From contig CAMDLH010000022.1 of the NCBI GenBank assembly GCA_945901405.1, positions 1 to 51,739 on the forward strand: a stretch of DNA of 51,739 bases, read 5' to 3'. The notes below the pieces were generated by a model, which saw only the letters and a list, made by a program, of their open reading frames with translations, did not search any database and had not been told where the DNA came from. Shown here piece by piece: positions 25,778 to 34,083 of this stretch (positions are counted from its first letter, which is position 1; each line of letters opens with the position of its first letter). A program made the position numbers and the translations under genes. The stretch comes from Bordetella parapertussis (lineage in GTDB: Bacteria; Pseudomonadota; Gammaproteobacteria; Burkholderiales; SG8-41).

Positions 25778-25892
25778 CGGTTCCCTCGCTCCGCTTTAGC
25801 GGGGAGGGTTAGGGTGAGGGGCACTACCGTAGCTCGGCGGGCACCCCTCACCCCCGCCCTCTCCCCGCAAGCGAGGCGAGGGAGTAGTGTGT
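25778..25892. repeat. Long GC-rich inverted dispersed repeat
   Basis: TTCCCTCGCTCCGCTTTAGCGG, GGAGGGTTAGGGTGAGGGG and, after a short spacer, CACCCCTCACCCCCGCCCTC then TCCCCGCAAGCGAGGCGAGG make a large hairpin. It is the fullest copy of the class also seen at 4553, 16823 and 28853. It sits between the SDR and Bug stops. Confidence 0.6.
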
Positions 25893-26010
25893 TGGAGTTC
25901 TCGCAGACCTCCTCCCGGCGTGGCTGCGCTGCTCGGCGGCTCAGATGGGGATTTTCTTTCCACGCCTGCGCGAGTGCGAGCATTGAATTTCTTTTTTGCG
26001 GCACCCCGCA

Positions 26011-26994
26011 CTACTCCAGCTTGATCCCCGAACTCCTGATGAATTTCTCCCACTGATTGATCTGCTTCGTAACCGTCGCCTTGAACGCGGCGGGCGTGTG
26101 TGGCGCGGCGGGTTCCGCGCCGTCGGCGGCGAGTTTGTCGCGCATCTCTGGTGTGTTCATCACCAGGCTGATTTCGCGATTGAGCGAGGCGAGCACATTC
26201 GCGGGCACGCCCGCGGGCGCATACAAGCCATACATGTTGTCGAGTATCAAACCCGTCATGCCCGATTCGGCTAGCGTGGGCACGCCGGGCACGGCGGGCA
26301 TGCGCGTGGTGCCGGTGACGGCGATGCCGCGCAGTTTGCCGCTCTTGATGTGCGGCGCCACACCTACGCCGGCGGCGACCAGCACTTGCAGGCGCCCGCC
26401 GATCAAATCGACTATCGCCATGCTGTTGCCTTTGTACGGCACGTGCACCATGTCGAGTTTGCCCGCGGTGTGGTTGAGAATTTCGGTGCTCAGATGAATC
26501 ACCGAGCCGATGCCGGGGCTGCCGAATTTGAGTGCGCCGGGTTTGGCCTTGGCGTATGCAATCAGTTCGCCAAGCGTGTTTACCGGCAGCGACGGGTTGG
26601 CCGCCAGCACGTAGGCGCCCTCCGTCATTTGCACCACCGGCTCGAAAGCGGTGCGGATGTCATACGGCACTTTTTTCAGCACGCCGGTGATCAGCATCGA
26701 GTTGCTCGCGCTCAACAGCGTGTGCCCGTCGGGCGCGGATTGCGCGGTGAGGTTCATCGCCAGCGTGCCGGTGCCGCCGGGGCGGTTGTCCACCACGATG
26801 GTGATGCCGTGTTTGTCGGCGAGTTTTAGCGCCATGGCGCGCGTTGCGCTATCGACGCTGCCCCCGGCGGGCACGGTGACGATGATGCGCAGCGGTTTGC
26901 CTGCATAACCTGGCGGCAGGCCGGTTGTTTTTTGCTGGGCGTGGCCGGCCGCCGGCACGCCGAGCAGTGTAATGAGCGTGAAAATCCTGATCAT
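26011..26994 (-). CDS. Bug/TctC-family substrate-binding protein
   Basis: 327 residues with a short signal peptide ending AAGHAQQ. Motifs: YAGKPLRIIVTVPAGGSVDSATRAMALK, VVDNRPGGTG, DGHTLLSASN, DMVHVPYKGNSMAIVDLIGGR, GKLRGIAVTG and a final RSSGIKLE. The acidic residue of the binding loop is present as SVDSATR. It is divergent from the next Bug gene with 72 bp between starts. Confidence 0.94.
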   Translation of the reverse strand: MIRIFTLITLLGVPAAGHAQQKTTGLPPGYAGKPLRIIVTVPAGGSVDSATRAMALKLADKHGITIVVDNRPGGTGTLAMNLTAQSAPDGHTLLSASNSMLITGVLKKVPYDIRTAFEPVVQMTEGAYVLAANPSLPVNTLGELIAYAKAKPGALKFGSPGIGSVIHLSTEILNHTAGKLDMVHVPYKGNSMAIVDLIGGRLQVLVAAGVGVAPHIKSGKLRGIAVTGTTRMPAVPGVPTLAESGMTGLILDNMYGLYAPAGVPANVLASLNREISLVMNTPEMRDKLAADGAEPAAPHTPAAFKATVTKQINQWEKFIRSSGIKLE

Positions 26995-27066
26995 GCGGAT
27001 AATCTCTGCAAATGGGTCCGCCGTGAGTTTACGTCAACACGGCATTGCGAATGTTAAACTTCCAGC

Positions 27067-28023
27067 ATGAACGCAGCGGTGAAAATCTGCATGATCTGCA
27101 CGATGAGCGCAGCCTGCGCGAGCGGTGTGGCGTGCGCGCAGACTTTTCCCATGAAGCCCATACGCATCCTTTGCGCCACCCCCGGCGCCAGCGGCGATTT
27201 ATCCGCGCGCATCATCGCACAGGGCATGACGGCGAACATGGGGCAGCAGGTGATTGTCGATAACCGCGGCGGCTATGGCTCGATTGATGCGGTGACCAAG
27301 GCAGCCCCCGATGGTTACACGCTTTTGGTGTATGGCAGCACGCTGTGGACGGTGCCGCTGCTTGAAGCCGCGTCGTGGGATGCGCAGCGTGATCTTGCGC
27401 CGGTGGCGTTGCTCAACAGCACGCCGAGTACCGTGGTGGTGCATCCTTCGCTGCCGGTCACTTCGGTGAAGGCGCTGATCGCGTTTGCGAAAGCGAAACC
27501 AGGCGAGCTTAACTACGGCTCTGCGCCGCCGGGTTCGTCGCAACATCTTGCGTCGGAGTTGTTCAAGTCGATGGCGGGTGTGAATATTCTCAACATCCAT
27601 TACAAGAGCAGCGGCTCGGCGCAGATCGGTTTGCTCGCCGGTGAGGTGCACATGATGTTTCCGCCGGTGGGCTCGGTGATCGCGCACGTGAAATCGGGGC
27701 GCATGCGTTTACTGGCGGTGTCGAGTGCGCAGCCTTTCGCGATACTGCCGGGCGTGCCGACGGTTGCCGCGTCGGGTTTGCCGGGTTACGAATTTTCCAC
27801 CGTGGTTGCGTTGTTCGCACCCGCCGGCACGCCGGATGTTTTGATCACGCGCTTGAATCAGGAAGCCGCGCGCGTGTTGAATCGGCCTGAAATTCGCCAG
27901 CGGTTCATGAACGACGGACTCGAAGCGGCAGGCGGCCCGCCGGAACAACTCGCCACCACCATGCGCGTCGAGACCGCGCGCTTTGCCAAACTGATCAAGG
28001 ACGCGGGCATTCGAGTGCGCTAA
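27067..28023 (+). CDS. Bug/TctC-family substrate-binding protein
   Basis: 318 residues; signal peptide MNAAVKICMICTMSAACASG followed by VACAQ. Family motifs: MKPIRILCATPGASGDLSARIIAQ, VIVDNRGGYG, DGYTLLVYGSTLW, GVNILNIHYKSSGSAQIGLLAG and GRMRLLAVSS. The first ligand loop (TPGASGD) and the SIDAV/W-D-A-Q-R-D segments resemble the Bugs at 35901 and, less closely, 48605, marking a sub-branch distinct from canonical PFxxGGxxD Bugs. A hydrolase gene follows 54 bp downstream. Confidence 0.93.
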   Translation: MNAAVKICMICTMSAACASGVACAQTFPMKPIRILCATPGASGDLSARIIAQGMTANMGQQVIVDNRGGYGSIDAVTKAAPDGYTLLVYGSTLWTVPLLEAASWDAQRDLAPVALLNSTPSTVVVHPSLPVTSVKALIAFAKAKPGELNYGSAPPGSSQHLASELFKSMAGVNILNIHYKSSGSAQIGLLAGEVHMMFPPVGSVIAHVKSGRMRLLAVSSAQPFAILPGVPTVAASGLPGYEFSTVVALFAPAGTPDVLITRLNQEAARVLNRPEIRQRFMNDGLEAAGGPPEQLATTMRVETARFAKLIKDAGIRVR

Positions 28024-28047
28024 AATCGCATTTCGCGCCATACAAAA

Positions 28048-28079
28048 ATATCATTTAAAAACAATAACTTACATAATAT
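28048..28079 (+). repeat. AT-rich dispersed element, copy 4
   Basis: Reads ATATCATTTAAAAACAATAA followed by CTTACATAATAT, running directly into the ATG of the hydrolase gene at 28078. Here it occupies the place where a ribosome-binding site would be; no Shine-Dalgarno sequence is visible. Confidence 0.65.
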
Positions 28080-28839
28080 GCAACTCTCGCAGAAAATCGC
28101 AGGTAAAGGCCCGCCGCTGGTGCTGCTGCACGGCGGCATGGGTTCGATCAATCACTGGCATCGCAATTTCGACGTGCTCGCGCAACACTACACCGTGCAT
28201 GCGTTCGACATGCCGGGTTACGGCGATTCGCCCACCGTGTCGAAGGACATGCCCACCGATGCTTTCGTCGATCTCGTCGAAGCGGCGCTTAACAATGTCG
28301 TGCCGGACGGCAGCTTTCGTCTCGCCGGGTTTTCATTCGGCGGCATCATCTCCGCGCTGTGTGCGGCGCGCATGGGCAAGCGCATCCACAAACTCTCGCT
28401 GATGGGGCCGGGCGGCTTCAAGCGCCACGCCACACCGCTCGATCTGCGCAAGATTCCGCGTGAGAGCGAAGGCCCGCAAGTGATGCGCGACGTGCTGCGC
28501 CATAACCTCGTGTCGATGATGTGCGCCGACCCCGTCGCGGTTACCGATGGGACCATCGATCTGCACCACGCAAACGTAAAGCGCACGCGCTACGACGGGC
28601 GCCACGTGAGCATCACTCCCGGCCTGATGGCGCAGTGCCTCGCGCGCATGGCCTGCCCGGCGCAGATCATCTGGGGTGCGAATGATGCGATGTGTCAGCC
28701 GGATCCGAGTGCGCGCGCGCAGGAGTGCCGCAAGGCGCGGCCCGATGTGCGCATAGATATCATCCCCGGCGGACACTGGATTCAGTACGAATCGGCGGGC
28801 GAGGTGAATCGCCTGCTGCTGGAGTTTTTTAGAGGGTGA
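28078..28839 (+). CDS. Alpha/beta-fold hydrolase
   Basis: 253 residues. The oxyanion segment LVLLHGGMGSINHW precedes the nucleophile elbow GFSFGG with Ser86; the acid is probably the Asp of WGANDAMC, and the His is in IPGGHWIQYES. The fold resembles meta-cleavage C-C hydrolases and proline iminopeptidase-like esterases. No Shine-Dalgarno is visible because the AT-rich element abuts the start codon. It lies between two Bug genes in the same direction, perhaps hydrolysing an ester or lactone of the imported acid (inference). Confidence 0.9.
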   Translation: MQLSQKIAGKGPPLVLLHGGMGSINHWHRNFDVLAQHYTVHAFDMPGYGDSPTVSKDMPTDAFVDLVEAALNNVVPDGSFRLAGFSFGGIISALCAARMGKRIHKLSLMGPGGFKRHATPLDLRKIPRESEGPQVMRDVLRHNLVSMMCADPVAVTDGTIDLHHANVKRTRYDGRHVSITPGLMAQCLARMACPAQIIWGANDAMCQPDPSARAQECRKARPDVRIDIIPGGHWIQYESAGEVNRLLLEFFRG

Positions 28840-28852
28840 GGAGGTAGGCGTA

Positions 28853-28916
28853 AGGCGTAAGGCGTGCCCCCTCCCGTTCCCTCCTCCGCGCGCGGGGGCA
28901 GGGTGGGGGCATCTCA
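28853..28916. repeat. GC-rich dispersed repeat with a 7-bp tandem
   Basis: TAGGCGTAAGGCGTAAGGCG is about three copies of a 7-bp unit. It is followed by the CCCTCCC/GGGGGC-type hairpin repeat seen elsewhere in the window. Confidence 0.5.
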
Positions 28917-28951
28917 CTTTGCAGCCTTTAAGTCGCGCAGTGGAGAATGCA

Positions 28952-29920
28952 ATGTGGCTGAGACTGATTGCTTGTGTTGCGGCAGGTTTTTCCGGTGCTG
29001 CGGGCGTTGCTGGTGCCGCGGAAAACTACCCGGCCAGGCCGCTGCGCATCGTCGTGTCGTATCCGCCCGCGGGCGCTACCGACATCATCGCGCGCACGGT
29101 GGCCGGTAAGCTCGCCGAGGCTTGGGCGCAGCCGGTGATCATCGACAACCGCCCGGGCGCAAGCGGCAACATCGGCGCTGAATATGCCGCGCGCGCCACG
29201 CCCGATGGTTACACCATCTTCGTCAACACGAGTTCGCACGCCATCGGAAATAGTCTGTATCGCAAATTGAGCTACGACTTGCAGCGCGATTTCACCGGCT
29301 TGAGTTTGATGGCGACCACGCCCAGCGTGCTCGTCACCAGCATGAGCACGCCGGTGAAGGATGTGAAGGAGCTGGTCGCGCATGCGAAATCCAATCCGGG
29401 CAAGTTGAGCTTCGGCTCGGCCGGCATGGGCAGCATGGCGCATTTGTCGGTGGAACTTTTCAGTTCGCTGACGGGCATCAACGCGGTGCACGTGCCTTAC
29501 AAGGGCAACACCGGCATCCTCGCCGATCTTATCAGCGCGCAGATCGGTTTCACCATCGACAGCCTGCCGCCGTATTTGCCGATGGTGAAGGCAGGCAAGA
29601 TACGCGCGCTCGCGGTGAGCACGCGAACGCGCTCACGCGCCGTGCCTGATTTGCCGACGATAGCCGAAGCCGGCGTTGCGGGATATGAAGCCTCGGGGTG
29701 GTTCGGTCTCTCGGTACCGGCCGCCACGCCGCGCGCGGTGGTCAACAAACTCTCGGCGGAGACGGTGCGCGTGCTGCAGATGCCGGATGTGATCGCGCGG
29801 CTATCCAGCCTCGGCGCCGAGCCGCAGGGCATGACGCCCGAGCAATTCGACGCGCACGTGAAGCGCGAAATCGCGAAATTTGCAAAAGTGATCCGCGACG
29901 CTAAAGTCGAGTTGCAATAG
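28952..29920 (+). CDS. Bug/TctC-family substrate-binding protein
   Basis: 322 residues from the ATG at 28952, which has GGAG upstream and gives a clean signal peptide ending GVAGAAE. Canonical Bug motifs: YPARPLRIVVSYPPAGATDIIARTV, VIIDNRPGASGNIG, DGYTIFVNTSSHA, VHVPYKGNTGILADLISAQ, GKIRALAVS. It leads a gene set with a bicupin 28 bp downstream and a Gfo/Idh/MocA oxidoreductase beyond, so the receptor may serve the pathway of those enzymes. Confidence 0.94.
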   Translation: MWLRLIACVAAGFSGAAGVAGAAENYPARPLRIVVSYPPAGATDIIARTVAGKLAEAWAQPVIIDNRPGASGNIGAEYAARATPDGYTIFVNTSSHAIGNSLYRKLSYDLQRDFTGLSLMATTPSVLVTSMSTPVKDVKELVAHAKSNPGKLSFGSAGMGSMAHLSVELFSSLTGINAVHVPYKGNTGILADLISAQIGFTIDSLPPYLPMVKAGKIRALAVSTRTRSRAVPDLPTIAEAGVAGYEASGWFGLSVPAATPRAVVNKLSAETVRVLQMPDVIARLSSLGAEPQGMTPEQFDAHVKREIAKFAKVIRDAKVELQ

Positions 29921-29948
29921 TAACAATGGTAACAAGGGAGAAGTACGC

Positions 29949-30806
29949 ATGATGCTCTATCACGTCAGCCAGTACAACGATGCGCGGTTCGCTGTACCGC
30001 ATGGCAACGAAGCCAACTCACGCGGCTATGAGCGCGCATCGCTGATCGACCGCACGCACGGCTCGGTGCACATGGGCGTAGGCATCTGCCGCCTTGCGCC
30101 GCACGGTGAGACGGCTTCCTTTCTGCACGCAAACGAGAAAGGCATTTATGTGATCGAGGGCGAGATCGACCTGCGCTGCGGCGATGCGGCGTCGAAACTC
30201 GGCACCGAGGACTTCGCGCTGATTCCCTATGGCACGGTGCACGCGTTTCGCAACAGCACGGATAAACCCGCGCGCTGGCTGGAGATGCAGGCGCCGCAAC
30301 CCAAGCTGCCGGGCGGCTGGCAGGACACGTTTTTCATGGATGCATTCAACTGGCCGGAAGTCGTGCGCGCCCCGGACTTTGCCAGCGCGGACACGCGCTT
30401 CGTCGGACACTTCGAGGAGAAGAATCCGATCGTGAACAAGCGCCTGGGTGCGGAAGGCCTCTATGTGCACCGCTTCATCGAGCGCAATCTTGGCAGCAAC
30501 CACTTTTACATGATGCGCGGTGTGCTCACGCCGGGCGGCATCTGCGACTATCACGATCACCCGGTCGAGGAGTTCTACATCGGCTTGTCCGGCACGTGCG
30601 ACATGGAGATCGAGGGCAAGCGTTTTCATCTCACCGCCGGCTCGGTGGTGTGGACGGGTGTAGGCACCAGCCACGCGTTTTATCAAACCGGCGCGGAGCC
30701 GTTTCGCTGGCTCGAAACGCAGGCGCCGCAGTTCCCCGCGCAGCACGGATTGCGCAACTACCTCGAATGGAACAAGTTAAAACCAGAGGCGGGAGGCAAA
30801 TCGTGA
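29949..30806 (+). CDS. Bicupin-domain protein
   Basis: 285 residues with two cupin domains. The first (about 45-115) has FLHANEKGIYVIEGEIDL and FALIPYGTVHAFRN; the second (about 170-265) has CDYHDHPVEEFYIGLSG, a good H-x-H-x3-E metal site, and GSVVWTGVGTSHAF with the later His. Purine-rich AGGGAGAAG precedes the start; the second ATG at 29952 is equally possible. The layout recalls ureidoglycine aminohydrolase and gentisate-dioxygenase-type bicupins, but I cannot assign a reaction. The last 4 bp overlap the next gene (GTGA), so the two proteins are co-translated. Confidence 0.88.
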   Translation: MMLYHVSQYNDARFAVPHGNEANSRGYERASLIDRTHGSVHMGVGICRLAPHGETASFLHANEKGIYVIEGEIDLRCGDAASKLGTEDFALIPYGTVHAFRNSTDKPARWLEMQAPQPKLPGGWQDTFFMDAFNWPEVVRAPDFASADTRFVGHFEEKNPIVNKRLGAEGLYVHRFIERNLGSNHFYMMRGVLTPGGICDYHDHPVEEFYIGLSGTCDMEIEGKRFHLTAGSVVWTGVGTSHAFYQTGAEPFRWLETQAPQFPAQHGLRNYLEWNKLKPEAGGKS

Positions 30807-31783
30807 TCACCGTCGCCGCCATCGGCGCCAATCACTGGCACTCGCTTTATGATGCCGCCTACCTGCCGCTGCTGGCGGAAATGCCCGGTGTGCGTCTGGC
30901 CGCGCTGCATGATGACGATGCCGCCATTGCCGCGGAGCGCGCGGGCAAAATCGGCAATCCGCCGGTCTACACTGATTACAAAAAAATGCTCGCCGAGGTC
31001 AAGCCGGATTTTGTCATCGCGCTCGGCCGGCCCACGGATATGGCGGCCACCGCGCATTATCTGCTCGACCACGGTTATCCGTTCCTGATGGAAAAACCCA
31101 TGGGCTTTAACGCGGAGGAGGTGCGCGGCGTCGCCGAAAAAGCGCGCGCAACCGGCGGCTTCGCGGCGGTGCCGCTGCCCTATCGTTATCAGCCGCAAAT
31201 CGCGGCGGCGCAGCGGCTGATCACGCAAGGCAGGCTGGGGCCGCTGTCGCACATTTCCATACGCAACATGCGCCCAACCTCGGCGCGTTATCCCGCGTGG
31301 GGCGCGCCGTGGATGCTCGACCCGGCGGTGGCGAACGGCGGCTGCCTGCGTAATCTGGGTCCGCATGGACTGGATGTGTTCACGCTGCTCACCGGCGAGG
31401 ACGCGGAAGTAACCGGCGCGCAGTTTAGCGCGCGCGCACTGGGGCAGCCAGTCGAAGACTACGCTTCGGTGATGCTGCGTTCGGCGGGCGGCGTCGTCGG
31501 CAATGTCGAGGTAAGTAATCTTTATCCGGGGCAGGGCGGCATGGCGCTACTGCATGTGTGCGGCCGCGACGCCATGTTCATCGTGTCCGAAGGCGGCGCG
31601 CATATCGTGTCGCGCGAGGGCAAGGAGGCCGTCAAGCTCGATGCCGTCGCCAAGCCGTCGTTGCAGATACTTCAGGACGTGCTCGCGCGCTCGCGGCAGA
31701 AGCAGCAGCCGCTGACGGATGCGCAAGATTGTTATCGCGCGATTCGCCTGGTTGATCAGGCCTATGCGCTGGCGCGGCGATAG
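30803..31783 (+). CDS. Gfo/Idh/MocA-family oxidoreductase
   Basis: 326 residues from the GTG at 30803, which has GGGAGG upstream and overlaps the bicupin stop by 4 bp. The N-terminal Rossmann half reads ITVAAIGANHWHS, with ALGRPTDMAATAHYLLDHG and the signature MEKPMGFN carrying the E-K-P motif near residue 96. The C-terminal half has PHGLDVFTLLTGED. These enzymes oxidise or reduce sugars, inositols and related polyols with NAD(P). With the bicupin and Bug receptor this suggests handling of a sugar-acid-like compound (inference). Confidence 0.9.
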   Translation: MITVAAIGANHWHSLYDAAYLPLLAEMPGVRLAALHDDDAAIAAERAGKIGNPPVYTDYKKMLAEVKPDFVIALGRPTDMAATAHYLLDHGYPFLMEKPMGFNAEEVRGVAEKARATGGFAAVPLPYRYQPQIAAAQRLITQGRLGPLSHISIRNMRPTSARYPAWGAPWMLDPAVANGGCLRNLGPHGLDVFTLLTGEDAEVTGAQFSARALGQPVEDYASVMLRSAGGVVGNVEVSNLYPGQGGMALLHVCGRDAMFIVSEGGAHIVSREGKEAVKLDAVAKPSLQILQDVLARSRQKQQPLTDAQDCYRAIRLVDQAYALARR

Positions 31784-31869
31784 TTAAGCGCGTAACTGTC
31801 GCGAATCTGGACGCCATTAGCGCTACGGAATAAGGTAGCATCGAAATACTACTCATTGGAAGAAATGTC

Positions 31870-32916
31870 ATGAAAATAAAATACTTATATAAAATTCTAC
31901 CGGCGGCAACTGTCTCAGCCGCGTGCTTGCTTGCCGCGGTGCCAGCGCTTGCGCAAAACGTAAAAATCACACCGCTCGGTTCGCACGCGGGCGAGTTGTG
32001 CGACCGCGACCGCGCCACCATTTTTGAAGACCCGACCGGCGTGCGCATTCTGTATGACGCCGGGCAATCGATCACGGGTGGAGATGATCCGCGTCTTGGC
32101 GAAATTCATATGGTGCTGCTCTCGCATGCGCACGGCGACCACATGGGCGACCGCAAGATGAAAGCGCTCGAGGCCGGCAGTTGCGAAAAACCGGAGACCG
32201 TCTCCGCCGCGCCGCACTCGACCACCGCCGAAGTCGCGGCGGCGAAGAACTCAGGCATCATGATGGTGGCGCCCATGGGCGCATTCATCACTCAAAAAAT
32301 TCAGAATATTCGCGGCAAACCCACCGGCAATTGCCCCGAGAAAGGCGGCGAGCTCAACGTGCCGTTCGCGGCATCGTGCCAGGCCAACGCACAACTCGGC
32401 GGCACGCGCGTGTTGAAAGCGCCGGGTGCGGCGAACGGCGTGGAAATCACCATCGCGCCCGCCTCGCACGACAGTACCGTATCGCGTGATTTACTTACTG
32501 ATCCGCAAAAAGCCGGCTTGGCGGTGGATAACACCAGCCTCTACCTCGGCCCGCCCAGCGGCTACGTCATCAAATTCACCAACGGGCTGACGGTGTACAT
32601 GTCAGGCGACACCGGCATCCACGCCGAAATGAAAACCGTCGTCGGCGATTTCCACAAGGCTAACCTCGCGCTGCTCAATCTCGGCCCCAATGCCATTACC
32701 GCTTATTCGGCGACGTTCGCAATGAACGAACTCATCAAGCCGGCGGCGGTGATCGCCACGCACGTCAACGAGGGCGCAACCTCGGGCGGCAAGCTCAAAC
32801 CCGGCTCACGCACGGCGGCGTTCATCAAGATGCAGAAACGGCCCGTGCATCTGGCGATCAGCGGCCGGACCATGGAGTTTGACGGGAAGGCTAACTGTGT
32901 GGCGGGGTGTAATTGA
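31870..32916 (+). CDS. Exported metallo-beta-lactamase-fold hydrolase
   Basis: 348 residues with a signal peptide ending ALAQN near residue 31, so it is periplasmic. The zinc motif is LLSHAHGDHMGD (H-x-H-x-D-H); later APASHDST, VYMSGDTG and IATHVNEG supply further ligands. It resembles the beta-lactamase L-like/UlaG-type family. The first codons are strikingly AT-rich (AAAATAAAATACTTATATAA), a weak match to the dispersed element, in contrast to the GC-rich body. Substrate unknown. It stands alone, followed by a dispersed repeat. Confidence 0.9.
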   Translation: MKIKYLYKILPAATVSAACLLAAVPALAQNVKITPLGSHAGELCDRDRATIFEDPTGVRILYDAGQSITGGDDPRLGEIHMVLLSHAHGDHMGDRKMKALEAGSCEKPETVSAAPHSTTAEVAAAKNSGIMMVAPMGAFITQKIQNIRGKPTGNCPEKGGELNVPFAASCQANAQLGGTRVLKAPGAANGVEITIAPASHDSTVSRDLLTDPQKAGLAVDNTSLYLGPPSGYVIKFTNGLTVYMSGDTGIHAEMKTVVGDFHKANLALLNLGPNAITAYSATFAMNELIKPAAVIATHVNEGATSGGKLKPGSRTAAFIKMQKRPVHLAISGRTMEFDGKANCVAGCN

Positions 32917-32961
32917 ACAGCGTGAGGGGTGAGGCGTGAAGGGTGTGTGGGATGCGGAAAT

Positions 32962-33045
32962 CGTAGGGCGCAGTAACCGCAGGCCAATGCGCCGCATGAC
33001 GCACGGAACCTGTGCATTCGGCGCAATGCGCTTCGCTTATTGACG
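32962..33045. repeat. Dispersed repeat (GCGCAATGCGCTTCGCTTATTGACG class)
   Basis: CGTAGGGCGCAGTAACCGCA ... TGTGCATTCGGCGCAATGCG then CTTCGCTTATTGACGC aligns with 34003-34083 over about 80 bp. It supplies the final codons and stop of the HxlR pseudogene, whose stop is the TTA at 33037-33039 read on the minus strand. Confidence 0.65.
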
Positions 33046-33435
33046 CCCCGCGCGCTGCTGATTCGCTCCACGCGGCACTTTTCCATCCAGCCAACCCTGC
33101 AATTCATCCACTCCGTCCAGCACAGAGGAAAACCGCTGACCAAATTCGGTGAGCCGATATTCCACGCGAGGCGGGACTTCGGCGAAGGCTTGTTTATGCA
33201 CGATGCCAAAGCGTTACAGCTTGCGCAGCCGCTCGTTGAGCACCTTTGTCGAGAGGCCATCGACGGCCTTTTGCATGGCGCCCGGACGCCGCACGCCGTC
33301 TCGTACCAGGCGCAGCACCGACAGCGACCATTTGCAGCCGAGGATGTCTTCCAGCATGGTGTTTACCGGATTGCGGGTGGCGCGCGATGCGGGGCGTGAA
33401 GATTTTTTCGCTTTGTTTTCCATGACTTCCACCAT
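33037..33435 (-). pseudogene. HxlR-family transcription regulator broken by one in-frame stop
   Basis: The minus strand encodes a full HxlR winged-helix protein in a single frame: NTMLEDILGCKWSLSVLRLV, GLSTKVLNERLRKL, then TAA at 33216-33214, then RFGIVHKQAFAEVPPRVEYR and LTEFGQRF to a stop at 33037. The TAA occupies the place of the Glu in the usual RKLERFGI, so a single G-to-T change explains it. Everything else is intact, suggesting a recent mutation, a sequencing error or readthrough. The gene is divergent from cytochrome P460. The start could also be the ATG at 33423. Confidence 0.85.
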
Positions 33436-33438
33436 TTT

Positions 33439-33463
33439 GTGCCTACCTTACGCTTTGGTGCCT
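33439..33463. promoter_or_regulatory. Direct repeat between HxlR and P460 genes, possible operator
   Basis: GTGCCT occurs at 33439-33444 and 33458-33463 in the contexts TTTTGTGCCTACC and CTTTGGTGCCTGC, 19 bp apart and so on nearly the same face of the helix. The divergent HxlR-type regulator would be the natural binder (inference). Confidence 0.35.
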
Positions 33464-33524
33464 GCTTGTGGTTGGGGCGTGGCTTGAATAAGGTGCGCCT
33501 GCAATCATTTTACAGGAGCACGTT

Positions 33525-34001
33525 ATGAAAGCGATTTTTACCGCCGTTGCACTTGCGCTGTCGGTCAACGCACTGGCCGCCGACCCCGCGCCGGTGCCGT
33601 ACCCTACGGGTTACCGCGACTGGCATCACGTGAAGAGCATGGTCATTAATCAAGGGCATCCGCTGTATCAAAGCTTCGGCGGCATTCACCACATCTATGC
33701 CAACAAGCAGGCGCTGGAAGGCTATCGCAAGGGCAGGTTCCCCGACGGCGCGGTGATCGTGTTCGATCTGCTGGATGCCAAGGCTGCCGACAATGCCGTG
33801 ACCGAAGGCGAGCGGAAGGTGGTCGGCGTCATGCGCAAGGACTCGAAGAAATACAAGGACACCGGCGGCTGGGGTTACGAGGGCTTCGCCAAGGACAGCG
33901 CCACCGAGCGCGCCGTGGGCAAGAACGCGGCGAGCGCGTGCCACCAGTGCCACATCGCGCAGAAAGACAAGGATTTTGTGTTCAGCGCGTTGCGTAAGTA
34001 G
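33525..34001 (+). CDS. Cytochrome P460-family protein
   Basis: 158 residues with signal peptide MKAIFTAVALALSVNALAA. The family features are YPTGYRDWHHVKSMVI near the N-terminus, FGGIHHIYANKQALEGY, FPDGAVIVFDLL and the haem c site CHQCH with Cys139, Cys142 and His143. P460 cytochromes carry a lysine cross-linked haem in members that oxidise hydroxylamine or detoxify NO. Here Lys near KDSKKYKDTGGWGYEGF could fill that role, though related proteins lacking activity exist. It is periplasmic, has AGGAG upstream, and is divergent from the broken HxlR gene. Confidence 0.9.
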   Translation: MKAIFTAVALALSVNALAADPAPVPYPTGYRDWHHVKSMVINQGHPLYQSFGGIHHIYANKQALEGYRKGRFPDGAVIVFDLLDAKAADNAVTEGERKVVGVMRKDSKKYKDTGGWGYEGFAKDSATERAVGKNAASACHQCHIAQKDKDFVFSALRK

Positions 34002-34002
34002 A

Positions 34003-34083
34003 AATCGTATTGACCGCAAGGCAGCGCCCCGCATGGCGCCGGAACCCCTGCATTCGGCACAATGCGCTTCGCTTATTGACGCG
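34003..34083. repeat. Dispersed repeat (GCGCAATGCGCTTCGCTTATTGACG class)
   Basis: TGCATTCGGCACAATGCGCT then TCGCTTATTGACGC is nearly identical to 33012-33045. As in that copy, the TTA read on the minus strand supplies a stop codon, here for the ADP-ribosylglycohydrolase gene. Confidence 0.65.

Noticed and set aside
31504..31522. GTAAGTAATCTTTAT in the Gfo/Idh/MocA gene resembling the reverse AT-rich element
   Set aside because: Short partial match inside conserved coding sequence; the AAAAACAA half is missing.
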